The notes under the pieces were generated by a model, which did not search any database, had not been told where the DNA came from, and was given only the letters and a program-made list of their open reading frames with translations. Shown in pieces: positions 6,642 through 14,686 of a stretch of 56,778 nt of DNA. Source of the DNA: an uncultured Oscillospiraceae bacterium (lineage in GTDB: Bacteria; Bacillota; Clostridia; Oscillospirales; Oscillospiraceae); the NCBI GenBank assembly GCA_910587205.1, contig CAJULZ010000004.1, positions 2,072 to 58,849 on the forward strand, in the 5' to 3' direction. A program made the position numbers and the translations under genes. How positions within the stretch are numbered: the first letter of the stretch is position 1; each line of letters begins with the position of its first letter.

Positions 6642-8366
6642 TCAGCCCTTCAAGCCCTCCGCCCAGGCGGAATAGCGGGCGATTTTATCGGCGCAGTCGG
6701 CCTGGCCGGCCCCCTGGGCGAGTATGTACACCTTCACCTTGGGTTCGGTGCCGGAGGGGCGTACGATCAACGACGTGCCGTCCGCCAGCTCGTAGCGCAG
6801 CACGTTGGAACCGGACAGCTCCATGGCGGTCTTTTCCCCCGTGGCGGCGTCCACCACGCTGCCGTCCTTGTAGTCCTTCCAGGTCTTGACCGTCTCGCCG
6901 CCGATCTCCTTCGGGGGATTGGCGCGCAGGCCCGCCATCAGCCCGGCCATCTTCTTCAGGCCGTCCAGCCCGGGCATCACCAGGTTCAGGGTGCGCTCGC
7001 CGTAGTTGCCGTACTTCTCATACAGCTTGAGCAGCGCGTCGTACAGGGTCATGCCCTGCCCGGCGTAGTACGCGGCCATCTCAGTCATGGCCACGGCGGC
7101 GGTGACGGCGTCCTTGTCCCGGACGTAGCTGCCCAGCATGTAGCCGTAGCTCTCCTCATAGGACATGATCACGCTGCCCTGGCCGGAGCCCTCCAGCTGA
7201 TCCTTCTTCTGGGCCAGGAACTTGAAGCCGGTGAAGGTGTCGTAGCACTTCAGGCCGTTGACCTCCGCCACTTTCCGGGCCATCTCGGTGGTGACGATGG
7301 TTTTCAGGGCCGTGGGGTTGGCGGGCATTTTGCCCGTGCGCTGCTTGGCCCCGATGAGGTAGTCCAGCAGCAGCACGCCGGTCTGGTTGCCGGTGAGCAC
7401 CTTGAACTCGCCGTCGGAGGTGCGCACCATCAGGCCGATGCGGTCGGCGTCCGGGTCGGAGCCCAGGATGAAGTCCGCGCCCTCCTTGTTGGCCAGCTCC
7501 ACCGCCAGGTAGAAGCCCTCGGGGTTCTCCGGGTTCGGGGAGGCCACGGTGGGGAAGTTGCCGTCGATGACCATCTGCTCGGGCACGCAGATCACGTGCT
7601 TCATGCCCAGCCGCTTCAACGCCTCGGGGATGAGCTTGTAGCCGGTGCCGTGGAAGGGGGTGTACACCATCTTGAAGGTGTCCGCCACCTTGTCCACCGC
7701 CGCCTGGTCGTTCACCTGCTCCATCACGTTGGCCAGGAACTTCTCGTCGGTCTCCTCGCCCATGATGGTGATCAGGCCGTCCGCCACCGCCTTGTCATAG
7801 TCGGCCACGGTCACGTCGAACACGTCGGACTCGGTCATGATCTTGGCCACCTCGTCGGCGTGGTTGGGGGGGAGCTGGGCGCCGTCGGACCAGTAGACCT
7901 TATAGCCGTTATACTCCTTGGGGTTGTGGCTGGCGGTGATGTTGATGCCCGCGATGCAGCCGTACTCCCGGATGGCGAAGGACAGCTCCGGGGTGGGGCG
8001 CAGGGACTCAAACAGCCGCACGGGGATGCCCGCCGCGGCCATGATGCAGGCGGCCTCACGGGCGAAAATGTCGGAGTTGTTCCGGCAGTCGAAGCAGACG
8101 GCCACGCCCTTCTTGACGGCCTCGGGCCCCTCGTTCAAAATGACCTTGGCAAAGGCCTGGGTGGCGTGGCGGATGACGTGGATGTTCATGCGGTACAGGC
8201 CCACGCCCATGGTGCCCCGCAGCCCGGCGGTGCCGAACTCCAGCTGGGAGAAGAACCGGGACTCGATCTCCTTCTCGTCCCCGGCGATGGCGGACAGCTC
8301 CGCCTTTTCCTCCGCCGACAGGGCGGGAGAGCCCAGCCACTGTTCATACGCTTTTTTGTAGTCCAT
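6642..8366 (-). CDS. phosphoglucomutase/phosphomannomutase family phospho-sugar mutase
   Basis: A 574-aa enzyme of the alpha-D-phosphohexomutase superfamily that interconverts sugar 1- and 6-phosphates (probably glucose), feeding glycogen and nucleotide-sugar metabolism. Active-site serine loop ITASHNPKEYNGYKVYW, metal-binding loop GSDPDADRIG and phosphate-binding loop RPSGTEPKVKVY are all present and in the usual order. Length matches the long PgcA-type bacterial group. The ATG at 8366 follows AGGAGGAACAACC. glgP, malQ and rmlA elsewhere in the window would use or supply glucose 1-phosphate. Confidence 0.9.
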   Translation of the reverse strand: MDYKKAYEQWLGSPALSAEEKAELSAIAGDEKEIESRFFSQLEFGTAGLRGTMGVGLYRMNIHVIRHATQAFAKVILNEGPEAVKKGVAVCFDCRNNSDIFAREAACIMAAAGIPVRLFESLRPTPELSFAIREYGCIAGINITASHNPKEYNGYKVYWSDGAQLPPNHADEVAKIMTESDVFDVTVADYDKAVADGLITIMGEETDEKFLANVMEQVNDQAAVDKVADTFKMVYTPFHGTGYKLIPEALKRLGMKHVICVPEQMVIDGNFPTVASPNPENPEGFYLAVELANKEGADFILGSDPDADRIGLMVRTSDGEFKVLTGNQTGVLLLDYLIGAKQRTGKMPANPTALKTIVTTEMARKVAEVNGLKCYDTFTGFKFLAQKKDQLEGSGQGSVIMSYEESYGYMLGSYVRDKDAVTAAVAMTEMAAYYAGQGMTLYDALLKLYEKYGNYGERTLNLVMPGLDGLKKMAGLMAGLRANPPKEIGGETVKTWKDYKDGSVVDAATGEKTAMELSGSNVLRYELADGTSLIVRPSGTEPKVKVYILAQGAGQADCADKIARYSAWAEGLKG

Positions 8367-8412
8367 TGGTTGTTCCTCCTGATATATTAAAATAGGGGTA
8401 TTCTTCGCTGCA

Positions 8413-8475
8413 GGGGCCGGTGCCCTCATCGGCCCTTAAAAAGGGGAACGGAGGGCGGATGAGGGCATCAGCCCC
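8413..8475. repeat. inverted repeat between mutase and aminopeptidase genes
   Basis: GGGGCCGGTGCCCTCATC (8413-8430) pairs with GATGAGGGCATCAGCCCC (8458-8475), 16 of 18 positions complementary. A likely dispersed palindromic element; there is no T-tract. Confidence 0.6.
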
Positions 8476-8504
8476 TACGGGCGCGCCGCCGTGGGTGGGT
8501 ATCC

Positions 8505-9746
8505 TTAAAACGCGAAATTGCCGTCCACAAACACCGGGATCTCTTTGCCGTCATGGGTGAGGCCCACGATGGACAGGTCGGGGGTGCCCACCATGAAGTC
8601 CACGTGGGTCATGGACTGGTTCAGCCCCGCCGCCTTCTGCGCCTCCGGGGACATATCCTCGCCGCCCTTCACACAGCTGGGGTACGCCTTCCCGAAGGCC
8701 AGGTGGCAGGAGGCGTTTTCGTCGAACAGGGTATTGTAGAACAGGATTCCCGTGTTCCGGATGGGGGAGTCGTAAGCCACCAGGGCCACCTCGCCCAGGT
8801 AATGGGCGCCCTCGTCCACCTCGATGCCGTGGCGGAGGAATTCCTCGCCCTGGGCGGCGTGCACGTCCACGATGCGGCCGTCTTTGAAGTCGAGATAGAA
8901 GTCCTTGATCAGGTTGCCGTCCATGGCCAGGGGCAGGGCGGAGTACACCCGGCCGTCCACCCCGTCCCACCGGGGGGCGGTGAAGATCTCCTCCGTGGGG
9001 ATGTTGGGCAGGAACTCCACCCCCTCGGGGGTATGGTCGGAAGCGCCGGCCCACACGTGGTTTTCCGGCAGGCGGACGGTGAGATCGGTGCCCAGGGAAT
9101 TGGTATAGCGCAGGGACGCGAACTGGTAGCCGTTGAGCAGCTCCACCCGGCGGCCCACGGCGGCGGCGTGGGCTTTCCACCGCTCCACCGCCTTCCCGTC
9201 CCCGGTGATCCGGCACACGGAGAAGATGGCGTCCCACAGCGCGTCCATGGCCGCCTCCCCCTTCTTGTCCGGGAACACCTTTTCCGCCCAGGCCGGGGTG
9301 GGGTGGGCGCCCACGCACCACTGGAAGCGGTTGGCCATCATGGCGTCGAAGTAGGGCTTGGTGGGCTCGTTGCTGGCCTTGCGGCGGGCCTGGATGCGGG
9401 CGGGGTCCACGCCCTTCAAAAGCTCCGGGTTGGAGCCGGTGAAGGACAGCCGGGGGGACTTCTGCTCCAAAAACCAGTCCACCCGGGCCTTCATATAGCT
9501 GGGGTACTCGGAAAATACCGCCCCGTCCGCCCGGAGGAACTGCTCTCGGGTGATATAGTCGTCCCCATAGTACGCCACCACGTTCCGCGCCCCGCAGTCG
9601 TAGCAGGCTGCCACGCACTGACGGGTGAGGGCGGCAAACTCCACGTTGCTCTCAATACTGGGGGTCTGCCCCGGCTGGACGTTCAGGCCCACCTCCACCA
9701 GCAGATGGGCGTACTCGCTGAGTTTTGCCTCAAAATTTTCAACCAT
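8505..9746 (-). CDS. M29-family aminopeptidase (AmpS/PepS-like)
   Basis: A 413-aa cytosolic metallopeptidase of the thermophilic-aminopeptidase (M29) family, removing N-terminal residues from peptides. Recognisable family segments are VEVGLNVQPGQ near the N-terminus, SLGTDLTVRLPENHVWAG, NIPTEEIFTAPRWDGVDG with an acidic metal ligand, and HLAFGKAYPSCVKGG near the C-terminus. ATG at 9746 with AAAGGAGACGATACC upstream. Its first codons overlap the end of the upstream gene by 8 bp, so the two are probably co-translated. Confidence 0.88.
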   Translation of the reverse strand: MVENFEAKLSEYAHLLVEVGLNVQPGQTPSIESNVEFAALTRQCVAACYDCGARNVVAYYGDDYITREQFLRADGAVFSEYPSYMKARVDWFLEQKSPRLSFTGSNPELLKGVDPARIQARRKASNEPTKPYFDAMMANRFQWCVGAHPTPAWAEKVFPDKKGEAAMDALWDAIFSVCRITGDGKAVERWKAHAAAVGRRVELLNGYQFASLRYTNSLGTDLTVRLPENHVWAGASDHTPEGVEFLPNIPTEEIFTAPRWDGVDGRVYSALPLAMDGNLIKDFYLDFKDGRIVDVHAAQGEEFLRHGIEVDEGAHYLGEVALVAYDSPIRNTGILFYNTLFDENASCHLAFGKAYPSCVKGGEDMSPEAQKAAGLNQSMTHVDFMVGTPDLSIVGLTHDGKEIPVFVDGNFAF

Positions 9747-10245
9747 TGGTATCGTCTCCTTTGCGGTTTGCTTCTGTGTTCCACCGGTGGAAGGTCTCCA
9801 CCGCCGACAGCAGGGCGTCGTCCGGCGCGTCGGGGGGAAAGGATAGGGCGGCGTTGACAGCCTGCTCCGTGCTTTCCGCGATCCGTCCGGCGATCCCGGC
9901 CCTGTCCATCCCTGCGGCGTAGAAATCCATCAGGTACTGCTCCGCCCCGTAGACCTCCGCGCCCTCCGGGAGCTGTCCCCAGTCGAACGCCAAAGCCGCT
10001 TCCCGGGAGAGCTGGAACTCCACCCAGCAGCCGTCCAGGTTGAGCCCGATCTCACACAGCCCCTTTGCCTCGATCACCGGGATGGGGAATTCCTCGGTCT
10101 GGTATTCGCCGTCCACCTTGACGGAATGGTTGGCATACCAGCCCCAGTTCGCCTCCAGCCCGCGCCGGGCCAGCGCCTGGGTAAGCCGGACGGCCCTGCC
10201 GCGCAGGGGGGCGTAAATCCGGTTCAGTTGTTGAAACAGGGCCAT
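9739..10245 (-). CDS. conserved hypothetical protein, 168 aa
   Basis: Unrecognised soluble protein starting MALFQQLNRIYAPLRGRAVR. It is acidic, rich in aromatic residues, with no signal peptide or membrane helix. I prefer the ATG at 10245 (GGAG nine bases upstream); an in-frame extension further upstream runs into the asnA promoter zone. It ends inside the first codons of the aminopeptidase gene (8-bp overlap), indicating an operon. Function unknown. Confidence 0.6.
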   Translation of the reverse strand: MALFQQLNRIYAPLRGRAVRLTQALARRGLEANWGWYANHSVKVDGEYQTEEFPIPVIEAKGLCEIGLNLDGCWVEFQLSREAALAFDWGQLPEGAEVYGAEQYLMDFYAAGMDRAGIAGRIAESTEQAVNAALSFPPDAPDDALLSAVETFHRWNTEANRKGDDTNG

Positions 10246-10354
10246 ATCCACGGGCTCCGCCTCCTGCCGGCATGGGCAGTCTGCCGGAAATTTTCCGCCC
10301 CATCCCATGATATATGGGAAGTATACCATATTCAAGGGGGAAACACAATTCGAT

Positions 10355-10383
10355 TTGCATTTTTTTCTCGCGTAGGGTATAAT
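10355..10383 (+). promoter_or_regulatory. promoter of asnA
   Basis: -35 TTGCAT (10355-10360), 17-bp spacer, -10 TATAAT (10378-10383), about 35 bp before the start codon. No T-box is visible in this short leader. Confidence 0.75.
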
Positions 10384-10417
10384 GGCTTATCTTTTATAAA
10401 GTAAAGGGGTAAAGCAT

Positions 10418-11431
10418 ATGCTCACCACCGTCATCCCCCAGGGGTACGCCCCCCTGCTGAACCTGTACGATACCCAGAAGGCCATCGGCCTGCTCAAGCG
10501 GCTGTTTGAGGACGATTTGGGCGGCGCGCTGAACCTGCGCCGGGTGTCCGCCCCCCTGTTTGTGGAGGCGTCCACCGGCTTGAACGACGATCTGAACGGC
10601 GTGGAGCGCCCCGTGTCCTTCGACGTGCCCGACGCGGGGCGGGACGCCCAGGTGGTGCACTCCCTGGCCAAGTGGAAGCGCCTGGCCCTCCACCGCTACC
10701 AGTTTTCCGTGGGCGAGGGGCTGTACACCGACATGAACGCCATCCGCCGGGACGAGGAGCTGGACAACCTCCACTCCGTCTACGTGGACCAGTGGGACTG
10801 GGAGAAGGTCATCGCCCCCCGGGACCGCAATGCGGACTACTTAAAGGGCGTGGTGCGCACCATTGTGGGCGCCCTGGCCAACACCCAGCAGACCCTGCGC
10901 TCGGTGTACCCCCAGCTCACCCCCCTGCCCCTCATTGACCGGGAGGTGTCCTTCGTCACCGCTCAGGAGCTGGAGGACAAATGGCCGGAGCTGTCCCCCA
11001 AGGAGCGGGAGGACGCCTGGACGCGCGACCACCCCACCACCTTCCTCATGGGCATCGGCGGGGCGCTGAAGTCGGGCACGCCCCACGACGGCCGCGCCCC
11101 GGACTATGACGACTGGGCGCTGAACGGGGACATCCTGCTGTGGAACCCCCTGCTGGGCCACGCCTTTGAGATCTCGTCCATGGGCATCCGGGTGAGCCCG
11201 GAATCCCTGGACCGGCAGCTTTCCGCCGCCGGGTGCGACAGCCGCCGGGAGCTGCCCTTCCACCGCGCCCTGCTGGCGGGGGAGCTTCCGCTCACCATCG
11301 GCGGCGGCATCGGCCAGAGCCGGGTGTCCATGTTCCTGCTGGGCAAGGCCCACATCGGCGAGGTGCAGGCATCCATCTGGGACCCGCGGACGCTGGAGGC
11401 GTGCAAAGAGGCAGGGGTTATCCTGCTGTAA
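10418..11431 (+). CDS. asnA: aspartate-ammonia ligase (asparagine synthetase A)
   Basis: A 337-aa class-II-aaRS-like enzyme forming asparagine from aspartate, ammonia and ATP. Family-defining stretches: LKRLFEDDLGGALNLRRVSAPLFV at the N-terminus, VSFDVPDAG, LHRYQFSVGEGLYTDMNAIRRDE, VYVDQWDWEKVI, and near the C-terminus GGGIGQSRVSMFLL. Length is normal. ATG at 10418 follows AAAGGGG. The last 28 codons are duplicated 225 bp downstream (11569-11656) with mostly synonymous changes. With asnS at 14.7 kb it makes asparagine synthesis and charging neighbours. Confidence 0.93.
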   Translation: MLTTVIPQGYAPLLNLYDTQKAIGLLKRLFEDDLGGALNLRRVSAPLFVEASTGLNDDLNGVERPVSFDVPDAGRDAQVVHSLAKWKRLALHRYQFSVGEGLYTDMNAIRRDEELDNLHSVYVDQWDWEKVIAPRDRNADYLKGVVRTIVGALANTQQTLRSVYPQLTPLPLIDREVSFVTAQELEDKWPELSPKEREDAWTRDHPTTFLMGIGGALKSGTPHDGRAPDYDDWALNGDILLWNPLLGHAFEISSMGIRVSPESLDRQLSAAGCDSRRELPFHRALLAGELPLTIGGGIGQSRVSMFLLGKAHIGEVQASIWDPRTLEACKEAGVILL

Positions 11432-11656
11432 GATGTGGGCCTTGCCCTCCGCCGCAGGTGCGGCGTACGAGCATTTTGCCGCAGGCAAAATCTCGGCGCA
11501 AGGCGGGATTCATTCCCGCCGCGCAGGTCAAATCCAAAGGGGCCCCCGTGGGCTTGGCCCATGGGGAACAAGGCCCACATCGGGGAGGTGCAGGCGTCCA
11601 TCTGGGATCCCCGGACGATTGAGGCGTGCAAAGAGGCGGGGGTTATTTTGCTGTGA
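11432..11656 (+). pseudogene. hairpin-rich insert plus duplicated 3' end of asnA
   Basis: 11569-11656 repeats the final 88 bp of asnA (11344-11431) at about 87% identity. The encoded 28 residues differ only by Leu to Ile, and both copies end in a stop. The 137 bp between begin with GATGTGGGCCTTGCC (11432-11446), the exact inverse of GGCAAGGCCCACATC at the start of copy 1, and then form small hairpins such as TTTTGCC-GCA-GGCAAAA and GCGGGAT-TCA-TTCCCGC. No start or complete domain, so the second copy is not a gene. Confidence 0.75.
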
Positions 11657-11670
11657 AGGGGGGCAGTTCT

Positions 11671-11850
11671 ATGGACGAGGACAAACGCAAAGGCAATCTC
11701 AACGCCGGGAGCGCCGCCAAGGCAGGCATTTCCTTCGGCAGCGCCCTGGCTATGGTCATCAGCTACACCACCTGGGGTTCCATCCCCTGGGCCATTATCC
11801 ACGGCCTGATGAGCTGGCTGTATGTGATCTATTTTATCCTGCGGTATTGA
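11671..11850 (+). CDS. small membrane protein, 59 aa
   Basis: ATG at 11671 after AAGGGGGGCAGTTCT. After a charged start (MDEDKRKGNLNAGSAAKAG) comes one long hydrophobic segment, FGSALAMVISYTTWGSIPWA, and a second, HGLMSWLYVIYFILRY. The pattern SYTTWGSIPWAIIHGL...SWLYVIYF is seen in a family of short single-gene membrane proteins of Clostridia; function unknown. A strong terminator follows. Confidence 0.65.
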   Translation: MDEDKRKGNLNAGSAAKAGISFGSALAMVISYTTWGSIPWAIIHGLMSWLYVIYFILRY

Positions 11851-11854
11851 GGCA

Positions 11855-11889
11855 GCGGCCCCGCCCGGCTGGGCGGGGCCGCCTTTTTT
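11855..11889 (+). terminator. intrinsic terminator
   Basis: GCGGCCCCGCCC-GGCT-GGGCGGGGCCGC followed by CTTTTTT. Confidence 0.9.
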
Positions 11890-11986
11890 GCCGCCTATCC
11901 GCCCAAAACGACCATCCGTCCCGGATTGCTGGACATTTGACGGCGGCTTGGGTATACTGGGCATGACAAGAGGGGAGGGGACGCTG

Positions 11987-12430
11987 TTGAAGGTAGAGGT
12001 GCAGATCGACCCCGGCCTGGACGGGCCGGAGATCATCCTCCGCGCCCCAATGCCCACGGCGGAGGTGGAGGAGCTGGCCCGGAAGCTGCGGGAGTCCGCT
12101 CTCCCTGGGCCCTTCACGGTCTATGCCGAGCGGGAAGCGGTGCGGGTGAGCCGAGCCATGGTGCTGCGGTTTTACGCCGAGGACAAGGGCGTGTTCTGCC
12201 AGACCGCCAAGGGGGTGTTCACCGCTCGCCAGCGGCTGTACGAGCTGGAGGAGGAGCTGGCGGGGACGAAGTTCGTCCGGGTGTCCAACTCGGAGATCGT
12301 GAACCTGGACCGGGTGGCGGCATTGGACCTGACCCTGGCGGGCACCATCAAGATGACCCTGGAGGGTGGGACGGTGTGCTGGGTGTCCCGGCGGTACGTG
12401 AAGAAGATTAAGCAGGCGCTGGAAGTGTGA
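11987..12430 (+). CDS. LytTR-domain transcriptional regulator
   Basis: A 147-aa protein with a C-terminal LytTR DNA-binding domain (about residues 50-145): AEREAVRVSRAMVLRFYAED, then FVRVSNSEIVNLDRVAALDL and VSRRYVKKIKQAL. It has no receiver domain, as in the LytTR/DUF3021 pair found in many Firmicutes. The best start is TTG at 11987, six bases after GGGGAGGGG and beginning LKVEVQIDPG like its relatives; an in-frame ATG at 11963 lacks a ribosome site. A TATACT box (11953-11958) lies just upstream. The four membrane genes downstream are likely its operon and possibly its regulatory targets. Confidence 0.8.
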   Translation: MKVEVQIDPGLDGPEIILRAPMPTAEVEELARKLRESALPGPFTVYAEREAVRVSRAMVLRFYAEDKGVFCQTAKGVFTARQRLYELEEELAGTKFVRVSNSEIVNLDRVAALDLTLAGTIKMTLEGGTVCWVSRRYVKKIKQALEV

Positions 12431-12449
12431 CGATAGGCGCGCAGGAGAG

Positions 12450-12545
12450 CTTGGACCGGAGCGAGGGCAAAAGCCCACCCGCCGCGCGGCGGGGCGGGTT
12501 TTGTCCGGGCCGGAGGGAAAGCAACCCGGCCGCGCGCCCAATCGG
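12450..12545 (+). repeat. dispersed intergenic repeat, copy 1
   Basis: Contains GGAGCGAGGGCAAAAGCCCA, a GC hairpin (CCCGCC-GCGCGGCG-GGGCGGG), then GGTTTTGTCCGGGCCGGAG. The same blocks in the same order occur inverted at about 18465-18620. Confidence 0.6.
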
Positions 12546-12571
12546 AGCATGACGACAAGGAGGGATATCCT

Positions 12572-13438
12572 GTGACAGATACAAAACGGCAATGGCTCGT
12601 CCGGGCTGCGGCAGGCGCGCTGGCGGGGGTCGCCGTCCACCTGCTGCTGGGCTACCTGCTGGGCTGCTTCAGCCTGTTCGGCCCCGCCCACTTTAGGGGC
12701 TTCCAGTTCCCGGACTGCGGGTTCTCCAGCTGGAACCTGCATTTGGAATGGATGGGCGTCCTGATTTCCTTCGCCCTGTTCGCCTTGTTCGGCGCGGAGG
12801 TGGGCATCGCCACCCTCCCCTTCGCCGACAGCGGGCGGGAGCTGGTGACGCGCTCGCTGATCCACTACTCCGTCACCTCCGCTACCGCCTGCCTGTGGGC
12901 GGGGCTGAATGTGTGCTCCACCCCGGCGGATTACCTCACCTTCCTGGTTCCCTTGACCCTAATGTACGTGATCGTCTGGCTGGGGCGCTGGGTGGGCTGG
13001 TATACCGAGGTGGCCGCCATCCGGGAAAAGCTGGGGCTGGCCCCCGGCCCCTCCCCCCTTCACTGGCGGGAGTCCCTGCCCCACGTGGGCTTCGCGGCGT
13101 TCCTGTGCCTGGCGCTGCCCCTGCTCCTGTGGCTGGTGGACGACCACCGCATCCCCGTGCTGAGCGTGCTGTACTGTTGGCTGCTGCTGCCGGTGGGGGG
13201 CTTCATGTCCGGCCTGTCCCTGGGGCGGCGGCACGGCTTCTGCCCCGTTTACCCGGCGGCGTGCGCCCTGTTCAGCCTGCTTTTAGTCGTAGGCGCACGG
13301 CTGCTTGACATCGTGGCGGAGGGGGGCACGCTGGGGGGCACGACGATCTTCGCCGTCCTCATCGCCGCCCTGGCGGGCAATCTGGCGGGGGCGGCGCGGC
13401 ACAAGATCAAAACAAGGAGGGATTCCCATGATCGCTGA
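12572..13438 (+). CDS. multi-pass membrane protein, DUF3021-like
   Basis: A 288-aa protein with about seven to eight hydrophobic segments. The first half (residues about 10-140) resembles DUF3021, the membrane partner that co-occurs with LytTR regulators and can antagonise them; the second half holds additional helices and ends in a basic tail (RHKIKTRRDSHDR). GTG at 12572 is preceded by AAGGAGGG. It ends 11 bp inside the next gene. Function of the pair is inferred from context. Confidence 0.65.
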   Translation: MTDTKRQWLVRAAAGALAGVAVHLLLGYLLGCFSLFGPAHFRGFQFPDCGFSSWNLHLEWMGVLISFALFALFGAEVGIATLPFADSGRELVTRSLIHYSVTSATACLWAGLNVCSTPADYLTFLVPLTLMYVIVWLGRWVGWYTEVAAIREKLGLAPGPSPLHWRESLPHVGFAAFLCLALPLLLWLVDDHRIPVLSVLYCWLLLPVGGFMSGLSLGRRHGFCPVYPAACALFSLLLVVGARLLDIVAEGGTLGGTTIFAVLIAALAGNLAGAARHKIKTRRDSHDR

Positions 13439-13733
13439 ATATATCGGGTTGATTGGATATGTGGTGCTGCTGCTGCCCTTTTTGGGGGCGGGGGGCTTCG
13501 CCGTGGCCCAGGCGGCGCTGGCAAAAAAGGGGCTGCCCGTTGCCCTCATCCTGCCCGGCCTCACCGGGCTGGCCGCCCTGTTCTGCGCGTGGCGGCTGGA
13601 GGAGGCCACTCCCTGGGGGGAGCTGGGCTGGGGGCTGGTGCTGTTCTGGTGCGGGGCGTCCTTGGCGGGCGTGCTGGCGGGCTGGCTGGCGGGCGTCTGC
13701 CGCTGGAGAAGGGAGGGAAGGCGAAATGGGTGA
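13428..13733 (+). CDS. small membrane protein, 101 aa
   Basis: Starts MIAEYIGLIGYVVLLLPFLG at the ATG at 13428 (AAGGAGGGATTCCC upstream), overlapping the preceding gene. Three hydrophobic segments and a basic C-terminal tail (CRWRREGRRNG). Part of the LytTR operon; unknown role. It resembles the next protein in length and topology. Confidence 0.65.
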   Translation: MIAEYIGLIGYVVLLLPFLGAGGFAVAQAALAKKGLPVALILPGLTGLAALFCAWRLEEATPWGELGWGLVLFWCGASLAGVLAGWLAGVCRWRREGRRNG

Positions 13734-14043
13734 ATGGCTGGAAATGACCGCCGCGCTGCTGCTGGTGCTGTCGCCGCTGTGGTGCGGGGCGCTGTGCGCG
13801 GGGGCGCAGATCCTGCTGGCCCGGTGGAATCCGGCCTTGCCGGTCGTGCTGCCGCTGTGCGCTGTGCTGCTGTTCACATGGTTCCCGGAGGGCGGGAGCT
13901 GGCTGTTCCGGGGGTTCTATGTCCTGAACTCCGCCGCGGCCCTGACGGGTTCCCTGGCCGGGGCGATGGCGGGCTGGCTGATGCGGGCGGGCGGCTTCCT
14001 CCGGTGGAAAGAGCGGCGGGGCCTGGAATGGAGGCAGCTATGA
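13726..14043 (+). CDS. small membrane protein, 105 aa
   Basis: ATG at 13726 after GGGAGGGAAGGCGAA, overlapping the preceding stop by 8 bp. Three hydrophobic segments (TAALLLVLSPLWCGALCAGA and two more) and a basic tail (RWKERRGLEWRQL). Its stop overlaps the next start (ATGA), so the operon is translationally coupled. Unrecognised family. Confidence 0.65.
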   Translation: MGEWLEMTAALLLVLSPLWCGALCAGAQILLARWNPALPVVLPLCAVLLFTWFPEGGSWLFRGFYVLNSAAALTGSLAGAMAGWLMRAGGFLRWKERRGLEWRQL

Positions 14044-14555
14044 AACGACAGACCCGGATTTACAACGTGATCTTTCCCATCTGGATCCTGATCCTGTTCC
14101 CGCAGATCCTGGTGTTCGTCATCCCCGCCAACCTGGCGGTGGACTGCGCCGTGCTGTTCCTCACCCTGCTGGCCCTGAAGCACGCCCAGAAGGGGGCGGT
14201 GGTGAAGAAGCTGTGGTGGAAATTCTGGCTGCTGGGCTTCGCCGCCGACGCCGTGGGGATGGTGTGGATGCTCTTAGGCGGCGCACTGTCCATCGCCGCC
14301 ATGGACCGGGCGGGGGCGGAGGGCGGCTGGGTGGTGGACGCCGCCCAGGGGATGATGATGAACCCCTTCCGCCACCCGCTGCCCTTCCTGTGGACGCTGG
14401 CGGGGGTGGCTATCGCCGGGGTGTGCATCTACTTCTTCGACAAGCGGGCCATGCGCTCCTGCAAGTTGCTGGACGACAGGCAGCGGCATATCATCGCCCT
14501 GGTGATGGCCATTGTCACCGCCCCATGGCTGTTTTTCATCCCAACCCACCTGTAA
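14040..14555 (+). CDS. membrane protein, 171 aa
   Basis: Starts MKRQTRIYNVIFPIWILILF at the ATG overlapping the previous stop codon. About five hydrophobic segments with the motif NVIFPIW...FPQILVFVIPANLAVD, seen in clostridial membrane proteins without known function. Last gene of the LytTR operon, directly followed by a strong terminator. Confidence 0.7.
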   Translation: MKRQTRIYNVIFPIWILILFPQILVFVIPANLAVDCAVLFLTLLALKHAQKGAVVKKLWWKFWLLGFAADAVGMVWMLLGGALSIAAMDRAGAEGGWVVDAAQGMMMNPFRHPLPFLWTLAGVAIAGVCIYFFDKRAMRSCKLLDDRQRHIIALVMAIVTAPWLFFIPTHL

Positions 14556-14583
14556 AAAGAGGGGCGAAAGCCCCTCTTTTTTC
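14554..14583 (+). terminator. intrinsic terminator of the LytTR operon
   Basis: AAAAAGAGGGGC-GAAA-GCCCCTCTTTTTT, a stem with a tetraloop and T-tract. Confidence 0.9.
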
Positions 14584-14592
14584 CGCACACTC

Positions 14593-14620
14593 TTGCAAAT
14601 GGCAAAAAAAATGATATACT
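14593..14620 (+). promoter_or_regulatory. promoter of asnS
   Basis: -35 TTGCAA (14593-14598), 16-bp spacer, -10 TATACT (14615-14620). The leader contains one GC hairpin (GCCCCCGCCGGGGGC) but no T-box motif. Confidence 0.65.
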
Positions 14621-14686
14621 ATGCCTGTGTTTTTTGCCCCGCCCCCGCCGGGGGCGGGAGAATGATAGGGAATCGAGGGAACGCAT

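Noticed and set aside
6549..8390. 613-codon plus-strand frame opposite the sugar-phosphate mutase
   Set aside because: Antisense shadow of a GC-rich gene; product is a Val/Gly/His/Leu-rich repeat-like chain with no domain or ribosome site. Similar long frames opposite leuA, glgP, malQ and serA were left out for the same reason.
11432..11656. Second functional asnA gene
   Set aside because: Only the final 28 codons are present, without start, core domain or ribosome site.
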